Assembly (NCBI GenBank): GCA_023515795.1
Contig: JALGPX010000043.1
Coordinates: forward strand, 2,751 to 66,750
DNA from: Amoeboaphelidium occidentale
Lineage: Eukaryota; Aphelidiomycota; Aphelidea
Direction of reading: 5' to 3'
Length of the DNA stretch: 64,000 nt
In this document: in pieces, positions 1-9,527 of the stretch
Layout of the letters: the number at the start of each line of letters is the position of its first letter
Numbering within the stretch: position 1 is the first letter of the stretch
Notes under the pieces: model-generated
Databases searched by the model: none
What the model saw: the letters and a program-made list of their open reading frames with translations, nothing else
Told to the model about the DNA's origin: nothing
Program-made: the position numbers and the translations under genes

Positions 1-755
1 TTGTTTGGAACCTTTCCAGTAATCAAACTCTTCCAAGATTCATTGGTTTCCTTAATAACGTTCATTGCGTAAGCCTTGTTCTTTGCTTCACCGCCAAATG
101 CAAATACGTTCTCTGGCTTTCCATCTGGAATCTTGTAAATGCGGAACCACTCATTTGTAGCTCTCAACAAACCAGGCATGTTCTTCTCAACATCCTCAAT
201 ATCGTTTAACTTTGCAGCCAAAGGATCAGTAACATCAATAACGATGACCTTCCAGTCAGTTTCGCCTTCATCGAGCAATGCCATGACACCCAAAACTTTG
301 ACTTGCTTAACTTGGCCAATGTATGCGACCTTCTCGCCAATCTCGATAACATCAAGAGGATCATTATCACCAACTGCATTTGTGTCTGGGTGCTTCACAG
401 TTGGGTCTTCCCAAGTCTGAGGGAAGGCTCCGTAGTTCCAAATGTAGCCGTGATGTGGGAAACAGTTTCTAACAAACCTTAACTTTCCCTTCTTAACATC
501 CTGCTTAATCGGGTTGAAGTCCACATCCTTGCAAATCTCAAGCTTCGCATTAGTCCAGCGAGGGATTTCGACAATCATGTTGAGCACAGTCTTCTCCTTG
601 TTGGCATACAAGGGAATGTCGTGGAAAGGAGAGACAACTTTGCCATCCTTTTCTGCAGATTAAGTTATTAGGCTGCATAAGGAATTAAAGGTACCGATAT
701 AAGACAAATGTTCCAATGAGTAGAGAGGTCCGACTTGGCGTGTTTTATAAGTCAT
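1..755 (-). CDS. IPP1: Inorganic pyrophosphatase (family I), 3'-truncated by window edge
   Basis: Soluble family I pyrophosphatase, which hydrolyses pyrophosphate to two phosphates and so pulls biosynthetic reactions forward. The start is ATG at 755, giving MTYKTRQVG, very like the yeast Ipp1 N-terminus. A 42-nt intron (653-694) splits the codon for the Glu of the conserved EKDGK. Downstream I read the family hallmarks [13 protein letters not shown], the [15 protein letters not shown] stretch and the metal-binding DNDPLDV. The last residues in the window are near the conserved lysine-rich C-terminal third; the stop lies beyond base 1. Known of the family: the Asp cluster binds the catalytic Mg2+ ions. 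There is no obvious mitochondrial presequence, so a cytosolic location is inferred. Very confident of the family. Confidence 0.97.
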
Positions 756-830
756 GTTTTGAACTCGTGTGGCAAAAATGTGTCTTCGGGCGAGTTTCAA
801 GATGCTCAAAAGCATTCACAGAAAACGATT

Positions 831-2901
831 CTATTCACTTGGTGGAGCAGAAGTCAATGCCTCAGCCAATTTAATAATTTCCAATTGGAATGCTAAAGAA
901 TGTTAATTTTGTTTCAATGGTAAGCGTACCTTCGATAACTTCGCGTTTGAAATCCCCAAGTTCTTTCCTAATCTCATACATCAATTCATTCTTAATTCTC
1001 AAAACCAATTTATCCTCTCTTTCCTGTAATTTATCGGATCTTGAGCCACGTCTGCTATTGCTTAAGCTGTCTTTGCTTCCTCCTCTTGACCTGACACTAC
1101 CCTGGCTAGCCAGAGAGTTTTGACTCTTTGATTTCTTAATCTTATCACCAACAGAAAGATTGGTTGTGGACTGTTTCAAGGATGCCTTTGACTCTGATCT
1201 CACGGCCTCCTTTGAAGGCGGTGGAATTGCCGACAAAGAGCTTCCCTTGCTCAAAGATGAAGCTGTTTTGTTCGAGATTAACTGAGGCTTAACAGAAGCA
1301 ATAACTTCATCCCTGGTTTCAGCTAACTGCTGCTCAACAGGGTCTTTTGCGGCCTTTCTTACGGCTTGCTTCACAGTGGCAATATCGTCATTTGATTGTT
1401 GAGTTTTGAATTTTCCTGCTGGTGCAGCAGGAGCTAATAGAATTAATTAAAAACCAATGGTAATCTTACCTGAAGATTCAGCTCCGTTGTCCAGCTTGGT
1501 TTGAGCAAGGTTCTTGTTTGGGATTGCACCTGGAGCAGGAGGAGCAGGTGCTTCGTTAGGTTTCTTAAATAGCTTATCAGATGATTTTTTGAGATTGCTT
1601 TCTTCAGGAGCATCATTCTTATCAGCTTGAATATTCGAAGAAGACCCTGAAACACTCTTGGAGTTGTCAAGCTTGCCACCTTTGCCTGCCATTGGGGTTG
1701 AAACCGTTTTAACGGTTGGAGGGCCCTTCTTGACAGTAGGAGCTGGTGCATCATCCCATTCATCGTCATCCTTTTGTTTCTTCTTGTTAACAGGCTTATC
1801 TTCTTCCTTTGGTTGCTCCTTTGGTGGCGGTGGAGCTGCAGAACGGAAACCACGACTTGCTTTTGGTTTCTCCTCTTCCTTTGGTGCCTCAGGCTGTTTG
1901 AACCTATTGAAAATGCTATCAGTATCAATAGCAGCTGAAGCGGCTTTATCTTCATCTTTAGAATTATCAGGCTTTGATGAATTAGATGGCATTGGAGGTT
2001 CATCCGCAGACAGCTTTGAGTCGCTCATCTTCACTACTTTAGCTGCATTCTCAGTTGGAGCTTTGACTTCTTCCTGCTTTTGACCTCCCAATTTAGCTTT
2101 CAGCTGAGATCTGAAGTCTGTTTGAGCCGGTGCTGGTTCGTTCTTTTCCTGAACTGGCGCAGCTGGAGCGTTGTTTTGGTTTTCGCGCTTTTTGTTTAAT
2201 TTGGACTGCATTTCGCCAAATAAACCACCAAGAGGGGCGGCAGAAGCTGGAGCAGCGGTAGCAGCAGGAGCCTTTTTCTCGGTTGCACTATCATCCGGTA
2301 GTTTTGATGGACTTTTCTTGAGCTTAATAGCGCCTATAGAAGCGGCCAAACTTGATTGTGCGCCATCAGAATTGCCACTGTCAGCGCCTCCATTCGAGAC
2401 AGATCTACTGTGACCGCCTGATGTAGACTCTAATTGCTGTTGCGTTGGTTGAGGCGGAGGCGGCGGTGGCGCAGGTTGAGAAGGAGGTTTCGTAGCAGCA
2501 GCCATCAAATCCACAATGGCATTTGACATTGCGTTACCAAGAGCATTTGCATCATCGGCTGATAGAAAGTTGAAGCCGTAAACGTTTCCAGAATCAATTA
2601 GCTGATGAAACGTTTCGGTTGGTGTCGTGTATTGACTTCCATTGTATGATAGAATGATGTTAATACAGTATGAATTATCGTTCAGGTTCAAGCCAATTAA
2701 GCTATATTGTTAACGCGGACTCTTTACGATATACCTGTAACTAATTGCTTCTGCGTTATGATACAAGACCAATTGTGTGTGTCCATCACTCATAGGCTTC
2801 CATCCAGACGCATCTGTGGTAAATGCTTGACATAATACGTTAGCTATAGGCTGATCACTACAGAAAGCGTAAGTTGAAACGTGTGTTAAAGCGAACCTCA
2901 T
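831..2901 (-). CDS. Ena/VASP actin-polymerisation regulator
   Basis: A five-exon model gives 641 aa. Exon 1 is only five nucleotides (ATGAG, 2897-2901). Introns are 2858-2896, 2702-2734, 1434-1469 and 893-929; all exon phases close. Order: an N-terminal EVH1/WH1 domain (about residues 1-115, with the core TFHQLIDSGNVYGFNF, close to VASP), a long low-complexity Pro/Ala/Lys-rich middle with poly-Pro runs for profilin/SH3 binding, and a C-terminal coiled coil. After the last splice this reads KELGDFKREVIEAFQLEI, matching the VASP tetramerisation helix. Ena/VASP proteins bind barbed ends and elongate actin filaments at protrusions. I saw no clear WH2-like G- or F-actin site by eye, though the KLKKSPSKLP and FRSQLKAKLGG stretches are candidates. 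A notable gene for a fungal-lineage genome. Confidence 0.88.
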
Positions 2902-3136
2902 GTTTGTTCACGAGAATCAAATTACACATCTTAGCAGCTTGTGATTGAACAGAATTGTCAACGCACGTTGAGCATATGAAGCATGTCAAACTTCTCTTGA
3001 AGAATGACAAGTAACCGTTTAAACGTCTGATGCGCCTGTTTATTAAAGTAGTAAGGATGTGCACGGCTAAAGACCCATAAATCCCCAAAAAACGATGTTT
3101 CAACGCTGTGAAACTCTTGAACGCAATACCCTGTGA

Positions 3137-3861
3137 TCATATCCCGCCTTTGGTAATGCTTAAAACTAGAAATGTAAAGACAAGTAGCATAGAAGCAAAT
3201 CCCATCGTATCTTTTGCTACAAAGTCTCTGGTGATCTTTGCTCGCTCATACTGAATCTGTCGTTCTCGCTTTGTAGGATCATATGTATCATATTTCATCG
3301 AATGTATCACAGTATTGTATTCCTCATTGCGCTTTGACTTATTGCGCATATTGAACGCTGCGTCTGCTGCACCTCCCATTCTTGACCTTTGATATTCATA
3401 TTCTGCTGCTTTGTGATCAGTAAAATCTTGCTGAGTTTCCCTATACCACGAAGAACTATTGGCTGTTGTATTGTGCCTAGAGGGCTGAGAACCATAAGCT
3501 GAAGATGTCCCATTATTGATGTCATCCAACCACTTATCATAAGCTCTTCTTGATTCCACATCTGACAGAATACGATAAGATGCGTTTATCTTTGAGAACA
3601 TTTCTTTAGCTTCCGGAGTATCGTTCCTGTCAGGGTGCCATTTGAAGGCGAGCTTTTGAAACTGCAAGATCAACTCCATTCTGATGTCATGCAAAGTAAT
3701 ACCTGTTCTTTGATCCTCTTTGTTGTTATCATTGACCCTGGCGTGAGCTCTAAATTATGATAATGTTCTTTTGGATTGCTTTCATTGAATTGAAGTCTAT
3801 GCGTCGAGAATCGAGCTATTGGCGCAGTAACATTTCTGTGCTTCCGTCGAAAATGGATCAT
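3137..3861 (-). CDS. J-domain protein with C-terminal membrane anchor (DNAJC30/Jid1-like)
   Basis: J-domain cochaperone of 227 aa in two exons; the intron is 3662-3702 (41 nt). Splicing joins KRIKEQ to FQKLAFKWHPDRND, restoring a canonical J-domain helix II and HPD motif (about residues 25-100). The N-terminus (MIHFRRKHRNVTAPIARFS) is basic and lacks acidic residues, like a mitochondrial presequence. The C-terminus carries one hydrophobic segment (GFASMLLVFTFLVLSI) followed by a short tail. That order, presequence plus J domain plus C-terminal anchor, resembles mitochondrial inner-membrane J-proteins such as DNAJC30/Jid1; this is an inference from layout, not from specific residues. The stop lies 235 bp upstream of the Ena/VASP start. 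Confidence 0.75.
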
Positions 3862-3928
3862 TCTGGTGTCGATATTCAAAAGAACAAAGATTATATTACA
3901 AATAAAAAAGGAAGTCTATGAAAGCGTT

Positions 3929-6089
3929 TCACAATTTCACATTTTTCTTGGCTGTTCCAATGTGACAGTTATTCACTTTGGTTGCAAATCGTAGAGAGTT
4001 CAATGTCTCTGATGCATTCGCGCCGCAAGGATTCACATTGACAAACATCAGAGTCTTGGAGTTACCGCCTAAAAAGAATTAGTTTCAATTTAAAGATAAG
4101 CGAAACCTAATGAGTTCTGAAGAAGATAAGTCAGCTTTGAATCTCTGAATGGTATATGACTGCTGCCGTTTCCTATTGCAGCAAACACACTCGCTAAGCT
4201 GCTCAAGCTCTTGTTTATGGCTTGAGTTTCTTTTAAACGATCTCCGGTTGCTTGGCTATTGGATAATCTTTCGGAACCAGCCAAATCAATCAAGTTCAGT
4301 AAGCCTTCACATTCTTCGCCAGAATCTGCGTTCTTTCCGGATATCTTCATCATAAATATGCTATGACTTCTTGACGATGCTTCATTGCACATAGTCTCAG
4401 CTACGGATCTGTTATCTGCCGCTTTCTTCAATAGAGACTGAACATGACCAGGCGATGTAAAAGTTTCGATAGTCACACCCGGAATATATGTCTTATCAGT
4501 GTGTGGATCATGTTTGATTTCCAGCTTCTTTTTGGAAGCTACCTTTGGGTCGACCAGCAAGTCTCTCAATGTTTCATTATAAATCTCGACAAAACTGCCT
4601 TCCATTTCAAACTTCCATCCCTTTTCTTCAAGCCTCTTTGATTCTTCCCAAACTTTTAAAACACTCAGCGGAATCACTCCTTTGTTTTCTGCATTGCCTT
4701 CCATCTAAGAAGATTAGCACAGAACAGCTCTCGTAATCTTACTGTAAATGTTTTGCCACTTCCAGTTATACCGTATGCGAAGATGCAAACATTGTATCCG
4801 TCACAGGCAGATTGGACTAACTGAGAAATCTCTTCAAACACATCTTCCTGCCTACTTTGTGGCTGGAATACACGATCAAAACTGAACTCCTGCCATTTGA
4901 CCTTTGATTTTCCTTCAGCAGATTCTCCATACTGAGTAATGCCAATAAGTTTTTGGTCTTCGTCTGGAAACTTCAAATGATCGTAAGATTCATTGGACTG
5001 TTCTTCTTGTGGTAACAATGGCCTAACACGACAGAACACTCTAATGTTTCCCTTCAACTCTTGAATTGTATTATGAAGCTGTTTTCTTAATTTCTCGTCT
5101 TCTCTTATTTTTAATTCGAGTGCTTCAATATCTCTTCTCGCTTTTTCCAATTCGGTTTCAAGTGATTCGCGTGTACTCTTCTCATTCTTCAATTCTGTTT
5201 CAGTAGAATTGACTTTGCTTTCCAAGGAAGTTATAGAAGCCTTTAAAGAGAGCTCTGTGGCTGCATGAATAGCAACGGCGCTTTTGAGGGCGTCGAGTTC
5301 TATAATAGCGTTCTTCAATTTTCCTTCCAGTACTGCCTTTTCTTCAGCTATCAAATTGATTCTCTTCTGCAGAATGTCTTTCTCTTCTGCAGTGACTTTA
5401 AGAAGATGTTCCTTTTCTTTCTGTAACTGCTCTTCTTTATCTGACACGAGTTTCTTCAGCTCTGCGACAATGTCTTGCTCTTCACTATGCGATTCCTTCG
5501 TTGACGTAACAACGGACTTCTTCAAGTCTTCTTTAAACTGTTCCAAGTGGGCAACCTGCTCGTTATTGTGCTGAAGTTGTTCTCTAACTTCATCAAAGTT
5601 CTGTTTGGATTGCTTCAGCTCGTCTGCCAACTGTTTCGCCCATTCTTCCATATCAGCTAAACGACCTTTCGTATCCCATGCAGGTCTTTTGGCTGCAGCG
5701 GGAGCTGGCTTAGCCGAAACTTTCGCTTTGACAGTTGTAACTTTGGAAGCAACCGTTGTCTTTGCTACAGTCTTGGAAGCTGTAGCAGGAACTTTTGCAG
5801 CAGCTCTAACACCAGGCCTAGTAGCTGGCACATTCGTAGCTTTTGTGATATTCTCTTTCCTTGAAGTTGTCGCTGCAGCTGTTCTCTTTGGAACTGTCTG
5901 CTGAGTTGTTCGTGGTGTTTTCAACGATCCGTTAGCATCAGGACCTTCTGGATCCTCAACAGGTTTTCTCTTAAGCCCTGTTTCAAATACAGGAAATTCC
6001 CTTAATTGATTTGTGATCTATTCGGATAAGATATGTAAATATCAGGTTAAGAAAAGTACTTTGGTTGGCTGTTTCAACTTGGAGTTCAT
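3929..6089 (-). CDS. Kinesin-14 family, C-terminal motor (Kar3/Ncd type)
   Basis: Minus-end-directed microtubule motor of 680 aa in four exons; introns are 6018-6059, 4705-4742 and 4069-4106. Order: a basic Thr/Ala/Lys-rich tail (about residues 1-110), a long coiled coil (about 120-325), a neck running into [11 protein letters not shown], and a C-terminal motor (about 330-670). Motor-after-stalk plus this neck define kinesin-14. Visible motor motifs are the P-loop, SSRSHSIF (switch I), LIDLAGSER (switch II) and the [19 protein letters not shown] helix. The P-loop reads GITGSGKT, where nearly all kinesins have GQTGSGKT. The 5' exon of 10 codons was placed because the main exon opens after a good acceptor and has no ATG before residue 42. 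Expected role: spindle and microtubule organisation. Confidence 0.93.
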
Positions 6090-6138
6090 TTGTTACTTAA
6101 ATTTAACACGAGCCAACAAGCTTTCTGTAATTCTCGTT

Positions 6139-8916
6139 TTATTTCACTTCGACCTTTTCTAGATCTGAAGCCAAACTTTCTACCGATGAGCTCTCCTTAG
6201 AATTATCATTAGAAACGCCTAAAGCCATCAAGACTTGCTCCCATGTTCCAGTTCTTCCTTGGCCAAACACAATCGCTTTCATGCCTTGTTGTCTACAAAT
6301 TGCACAAGTGTCATCTCTATCATCAATTAATAGTTCTAATTGATTCTGTTTCATTAACTCTGTTTTCAAAGTACGATCGCGACAGAACATCCAACGTTCC
6401 TCTGGGACAATTTGATCAACTTTGTCGGCTAGCAAACGCTCCCTAGTCGCCATTTCTGTCTTCTCACCACAATAAGATAGAAGCCACATATCAAAGTTAT
6501 TTTTCTTGAGAAGACTGAGAGAATTAAACGCACCTTTGACTTCAACAGTGCTGTCTTCCATAACGTGGTCGGCGGAATCAGAGACTTTGACAGACTGATA
6601 GATGACATTGCCAATATCAACAGCAATACGCTTCGACTTCAGCTTAATTTGTTGAGGTAACCTTGTGGTCACAGCTTTGTTTCCGAACTTCATTTCGTTC
6701 CCTCCTCTGACAGTTCCATTCAAGATCACAGGTTCATCCAATTTTACAACGTGTCCTGACTCATTTTCTAGTAATTCATTCGAATAAACAGGGTATACAC
6801 CATCAGCCAAAGCCAATGTGATGTGTGCGATCTTGTTTGTCGATGGGATCGTCTTATCTGCAATCTCGACACGAGCAGTTATGCATTTATCGTCATACAC
6901 AAGCGATTCCACTTCAACATCTGTCTTTCTCTCTTCTTTCACTAATTTACTTAAAGCTATGTAGTCTTTAGGAGTAATGAACATTCCTTGGTATGACAAT
7001 GTGACATGAAAAATATCGTTCAACTTCTTATTCTCTCTGAATTGTTCTGGAACGAGATCTATCCAAGGTTTAACGTCAATATTCCTGAAAAATATGGCAA
7101 AGTACCCGTAACGACTATCATTTTGTTCTCCAAGAAGATTCTCGTATTCTACTGAATATTTCAACGCATCACTTACAATCTGAGTATCAATCTTTTTCAA
7201 CAACTCAGGAGTTAAAACAGACTTGGCACAGAATTCCAGCATAGACAGTTTGTCCTTTGTCATATCAACTTTGACCAAGTTTGAAGTGAAATGAGACAGT
7301 TTCTGTTGATTCATGGCCAACTTCTTGAAGGTTCCAAGTATCATGCTAATATCTGCGTCAGATCTCAATGTTCTGTGAGAATCGCCGCGAGCATGAAATC
7401 TTTCTGTGCATAACTTGATAGTATTCTCCATTTCAAAATCATCCTTATCTTCAGGATGCATGAAATTTAAAATGTAGTCAAATGGACCATTCATAATATC
7501 GAAGATATCTTGCAAATTCTGGGCGTCTCTGTTGCTCTTGTCCATAATGATGAAATTTGGTTTACTCTCGTAAGCTGCCCTAAATGCCTTCAAGTATTGC
7601 GGTCTCTTTCCAATTTCATCTTGGTTTAGCCATATTGCAGTTTTACCAAGAGAATGAAAAATGTATTGCAAGCCACGAGCAACCATTGATTTGCCAGAAC
7701 ATGGCAAGCCTCTCATCGCAATAACACACGTGAACTTTGAAGTCTCATAATCTCCCCACCAATTCTTTTCCGGAAGGCTTTTAAATGTATTTTGTAATGA
7801 CAACCACTCTCTTTGTATTTGCATTGCATGAAGCTCGTTCTCTCTTCTGTAAACCTGAAGCCAGCCACTGAAATTAATCAAAAAATTTAATCTGGTATCA
7901 ATCCAATTTAAAGCAGCTTCATCGTCATTAAATAGATTCTTTGAAACATCATGAACAGAATGTCTTGTCTTCATTGCAGAATCGCCTCTTATAATGCAGC
8001 CTCTTGTTGATCTTTCCAATACGTATGCAAGTGACTTTATCTTGCACATATAAACAACGTGCGAATCTTCTTCTGCAAAAGGTTTATCAGAATAATAACC
8101 TACACAGCCTTCACTATTCTGTTTGTTTTTGATATCGTTAAGAAGTTCTTCATATTCAACAGAACCAACACGAACTTCAGGAGACATCCACGGAGTTGGA
8201 AGACCAAACCCGGAGAACGCCTTTAAAGCAGCAGGCACAGTCAAAGCTGTCAGATTTCCCATAGAACAATTGTCAGATGTTACAGCAAAAAATCTTATAT
8301 GATCATCAGAACTTCCGTAATCAACAATGTGCTGACTGAAAGACAAAATTGCCTCACCTACAGCTGTGTAACTATTATCAGCAAGCCAGGCCTGGAACTC
8401 TTTGTTCTTGCACTTCTCCAGAACCAGTTTAGCGATGATCTTGGCAAAGACGTACTTATCATCGCTCAATAGTGGCGAATTTAAATCATCAGCATTATGA
8501 AACACAATGTGAACGTTCTTGGAACCAGCAAGCCAGTAAAGTTCTCCTTTATATCTGAATGCGCTTATTTGAGCATTCTCGCCGTTCTCCTTCTCAAGAA
8601 CCATCATATACTTGGCCTTATCATAATCACCATAGCAAAGCTTTGCCCTGTCTTCTAAGTAACCAAATTTGCGCAGGCCTTGAACAGTTCCCAAGCGATT
8701 ACCATCGGAATCATAAGCCAATGAAGTGCCACGCGGTAACAAGTTCCAAATGTCTCGATTCTTGGAGTAAATAGAATCATCGTTACCACGCACGTGAACA
8801 TTGAACACAACGAACTTGTTGGAATTAGCTGTGGCCTCAGTCATCCTGACACCAATGCGCTTTGCACAGGAATACTTTGACTCCAAATCCTTCAGTAAAA
8901 CTTCTTTCCAAGTCAT
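6139..8916 (-). CDS. TRL1: tRNA ligase (Trl1-like): ligase, kinase, cyclic phosphodiesterase plus C-terminal HAD-like domain
   Basis: Intronless, 925 aa. It repairs RNA ends by healing and sealing, as in tRNA splicing and HAC1-type mRNA splicing. Residues about 1-330 form an Rnl1-type adenylyltransferase: motif I KENG with the candidate nucleophile Lys109, EGCVGY (motif IV, near 269) and KIKSLAYV (motif V, near 292). Residues about 395-580 are a polynucleotide kinase with P-loop GLPCSGKS (403-410) and lid RFHARGDSHRT. Residues about 590-755 are a 2H phosphodiesterase with HVTL (637) and HITL (698). Residues about 760-905 look like a HAD hydrolase: DIGNV (Asp767), LLSYCG (Ser814), a Lys-containing helix and LLIDDRDD (865-868). 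Yeast Trl1 ends after the phosphodiesterase, so the HAD part is extra. The start at 8916 was chosen because the frame's upstream ATG at 9063 lies inside the divergent ankyrin gene. Confidence 0.9.
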   Translation of the reverse strand: MTWKEVLLKDLESKYSCAKRIGVRMTEATANSNKFVVFNVHVRGNDDSIYSKNRDIWNLLPRGTSLAYDSDGNRLGTVQGLRKFGYLEDRAKLCYGDYDKAKYMMVLEKENGENAQISAFRYKGELYWLAGSKNVHIVFHNADDLNSPLLSDDKYVFAKIIAKLVLEKCKNKEFQAWLADNSYTAVGEAILSFSQHIVDYGSSDDHIRFFAVTSDNCSMGNLTALTVPAALKAFSGFGLPTPWMSPEVRVGSVEYEELLNDIKNKQNSEGCVGYYSDKPFAEEDSHVVYMCKIKSLAYVLERSTRGCIIRGDSAMKTRHSVHDVSKNLFNDDEAALNWIDTRLNFLINFSGWLQVYRRENELHAMQIQREWLSLQNTFKSLPEKNWWGDYETSKFTCVIAMRGLPCSGKSMVARGLQYIFHSLGKTAIWLNQDEIGKRPQYLKAFRAAYESKPNFIIMDKSNRDAQNLQDIFDIMNGPFDYILNFMHPEDKDDFEMENTIKLCTERFHARGDSHRTLRSDADISMILGTFKKLAMNQQKLSHFTSNLVKVDMTKDKLSMLEFCAKSVLTPELLKKIDTQIVSDALKYSVEYENLLGEQNDSRYGYFAIFFRNIDVKPWIDLVPEQFRENKKLNDIFHVTLSYQGMFITPKDYIALSKLVKEERKTDVEVESLVYDDKCITARVEIADKTIPSTNKIAHITLALADGVYPVYSNELLENESGHVVKLDEPVILNGTVRGGNEMKFGNKAVTTRLPQQIKLKSKRIAVDIGNVIYQSVKVSDSADHVMEDSTVEVKGAFNSLSLLKKNNFDMWLLSYCGEKTEMATRERLLADKVDQIVPEERWMFCRDRTLKTELMKQNQLELLIDDRDDTCAICRQQGMKAIVFGQGRTGTWEQVLMALGVSNDNSKESSSVESLASDLEKVEVK

Positions 8917-8964
8917 AAATCGAACAACGGAATATTTTGAGTTTTTGATTTTTCTGACTTGGCA

Positions 8965-9481
8965 ATGGCGAACATTTGGGTGGCAGCTGGAGACAACGAC
9001 TTCCAAACGGTTAAGGTAAATTCCGCAAATGCTTTCGTATTCGCCGATATCATAGACTTGCATAGAAAGTGGCGAAATGTCCGTGAACGAGCAAGATCCT
9101 TCTGGTTACACTCCCTTGCAAGCAGCTGCATCGTGGGATCGTGTCGAAATGGTGGAATATTTAATCTCTAAGGGCGCTAATGTTAATTTGGTCGATAGCG
9201 AGGGCGATACTGCGCTGCATTACTGCGAGAACGCCAAAATTGCCGAAATTCTGGTAGAACACGGCGCAGACCCGCTTTTACGGAATAAGTATGGTCTTTT
9301 GCCTATTGAGAAGGCGTACTTGGATGGCCATGAGGACGTCGTAGAGTTTCTAAAGCCTTTATCGCCTGAGATCAATTATGAAGTGTTGCAGCAAGATGTT
9401 GGTAATGTTGATAATCAAATGATCGAAGACCTCTTGGCGGAATGCTACAGCTCTGATGAAGCTGAAGATTGTCTGCGATGA
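8965..9481 (+). CDS. Small ankyrin-repeat protein
   Basis: 158 aa in two exons; the intron 9016-9055 (40 nt) joins DNDFQTVK to TCIESGEMSVNEQD. The start ATG at 8965 gives MANIWVAAGDNDFQ, typical of a short ankyrin family also found in yeast. About three repeats follow (GYTPLQAAASWDRVEMVEYLISKGANVN, then a GDTALHYCENAKIAEILVEHGADP unit), with an acidic tail ending SSDEAEDCLR. Such proteins are protein-protein adaptors; the partner cannot be told from sequence. It is transcribed divergently from the tRNA ligase with only 48 bp between the two start codons, so they must share a promoter region. Confidence 0.85.
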
Positions 9482-9527
9482 GATATAGAGTTATACACAT
9501 AGATTTTAGTTATATTTCATGAACAGT

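Noticed and set aside
2958-3140. 60-codon minus-strand frame (MITGYCVQEFHSVE...) overlapping the J-protein stop by four bases
   Set aside because: Four-base ATGA overlap is not expected between nuclear genes, the frame ends abruptly, and I see no family match; probably 3' untranslated sequence.
3690-3750. J-protein splice from the donor GTCAATG to a nearer acceptor
   Set aside because: It breaks or lengthens helix II of the J domain; the 3662-3702 intron gives KRIKEQFQKLAFKWHPD.
8917-9063. Upstream extension of the tRNA ligase to an ATG at 9063 (49 more residues)
   Set aside because: It would run through exon 1 and the intron of the divergent ankyrin gene, whose start and splice are well supported.
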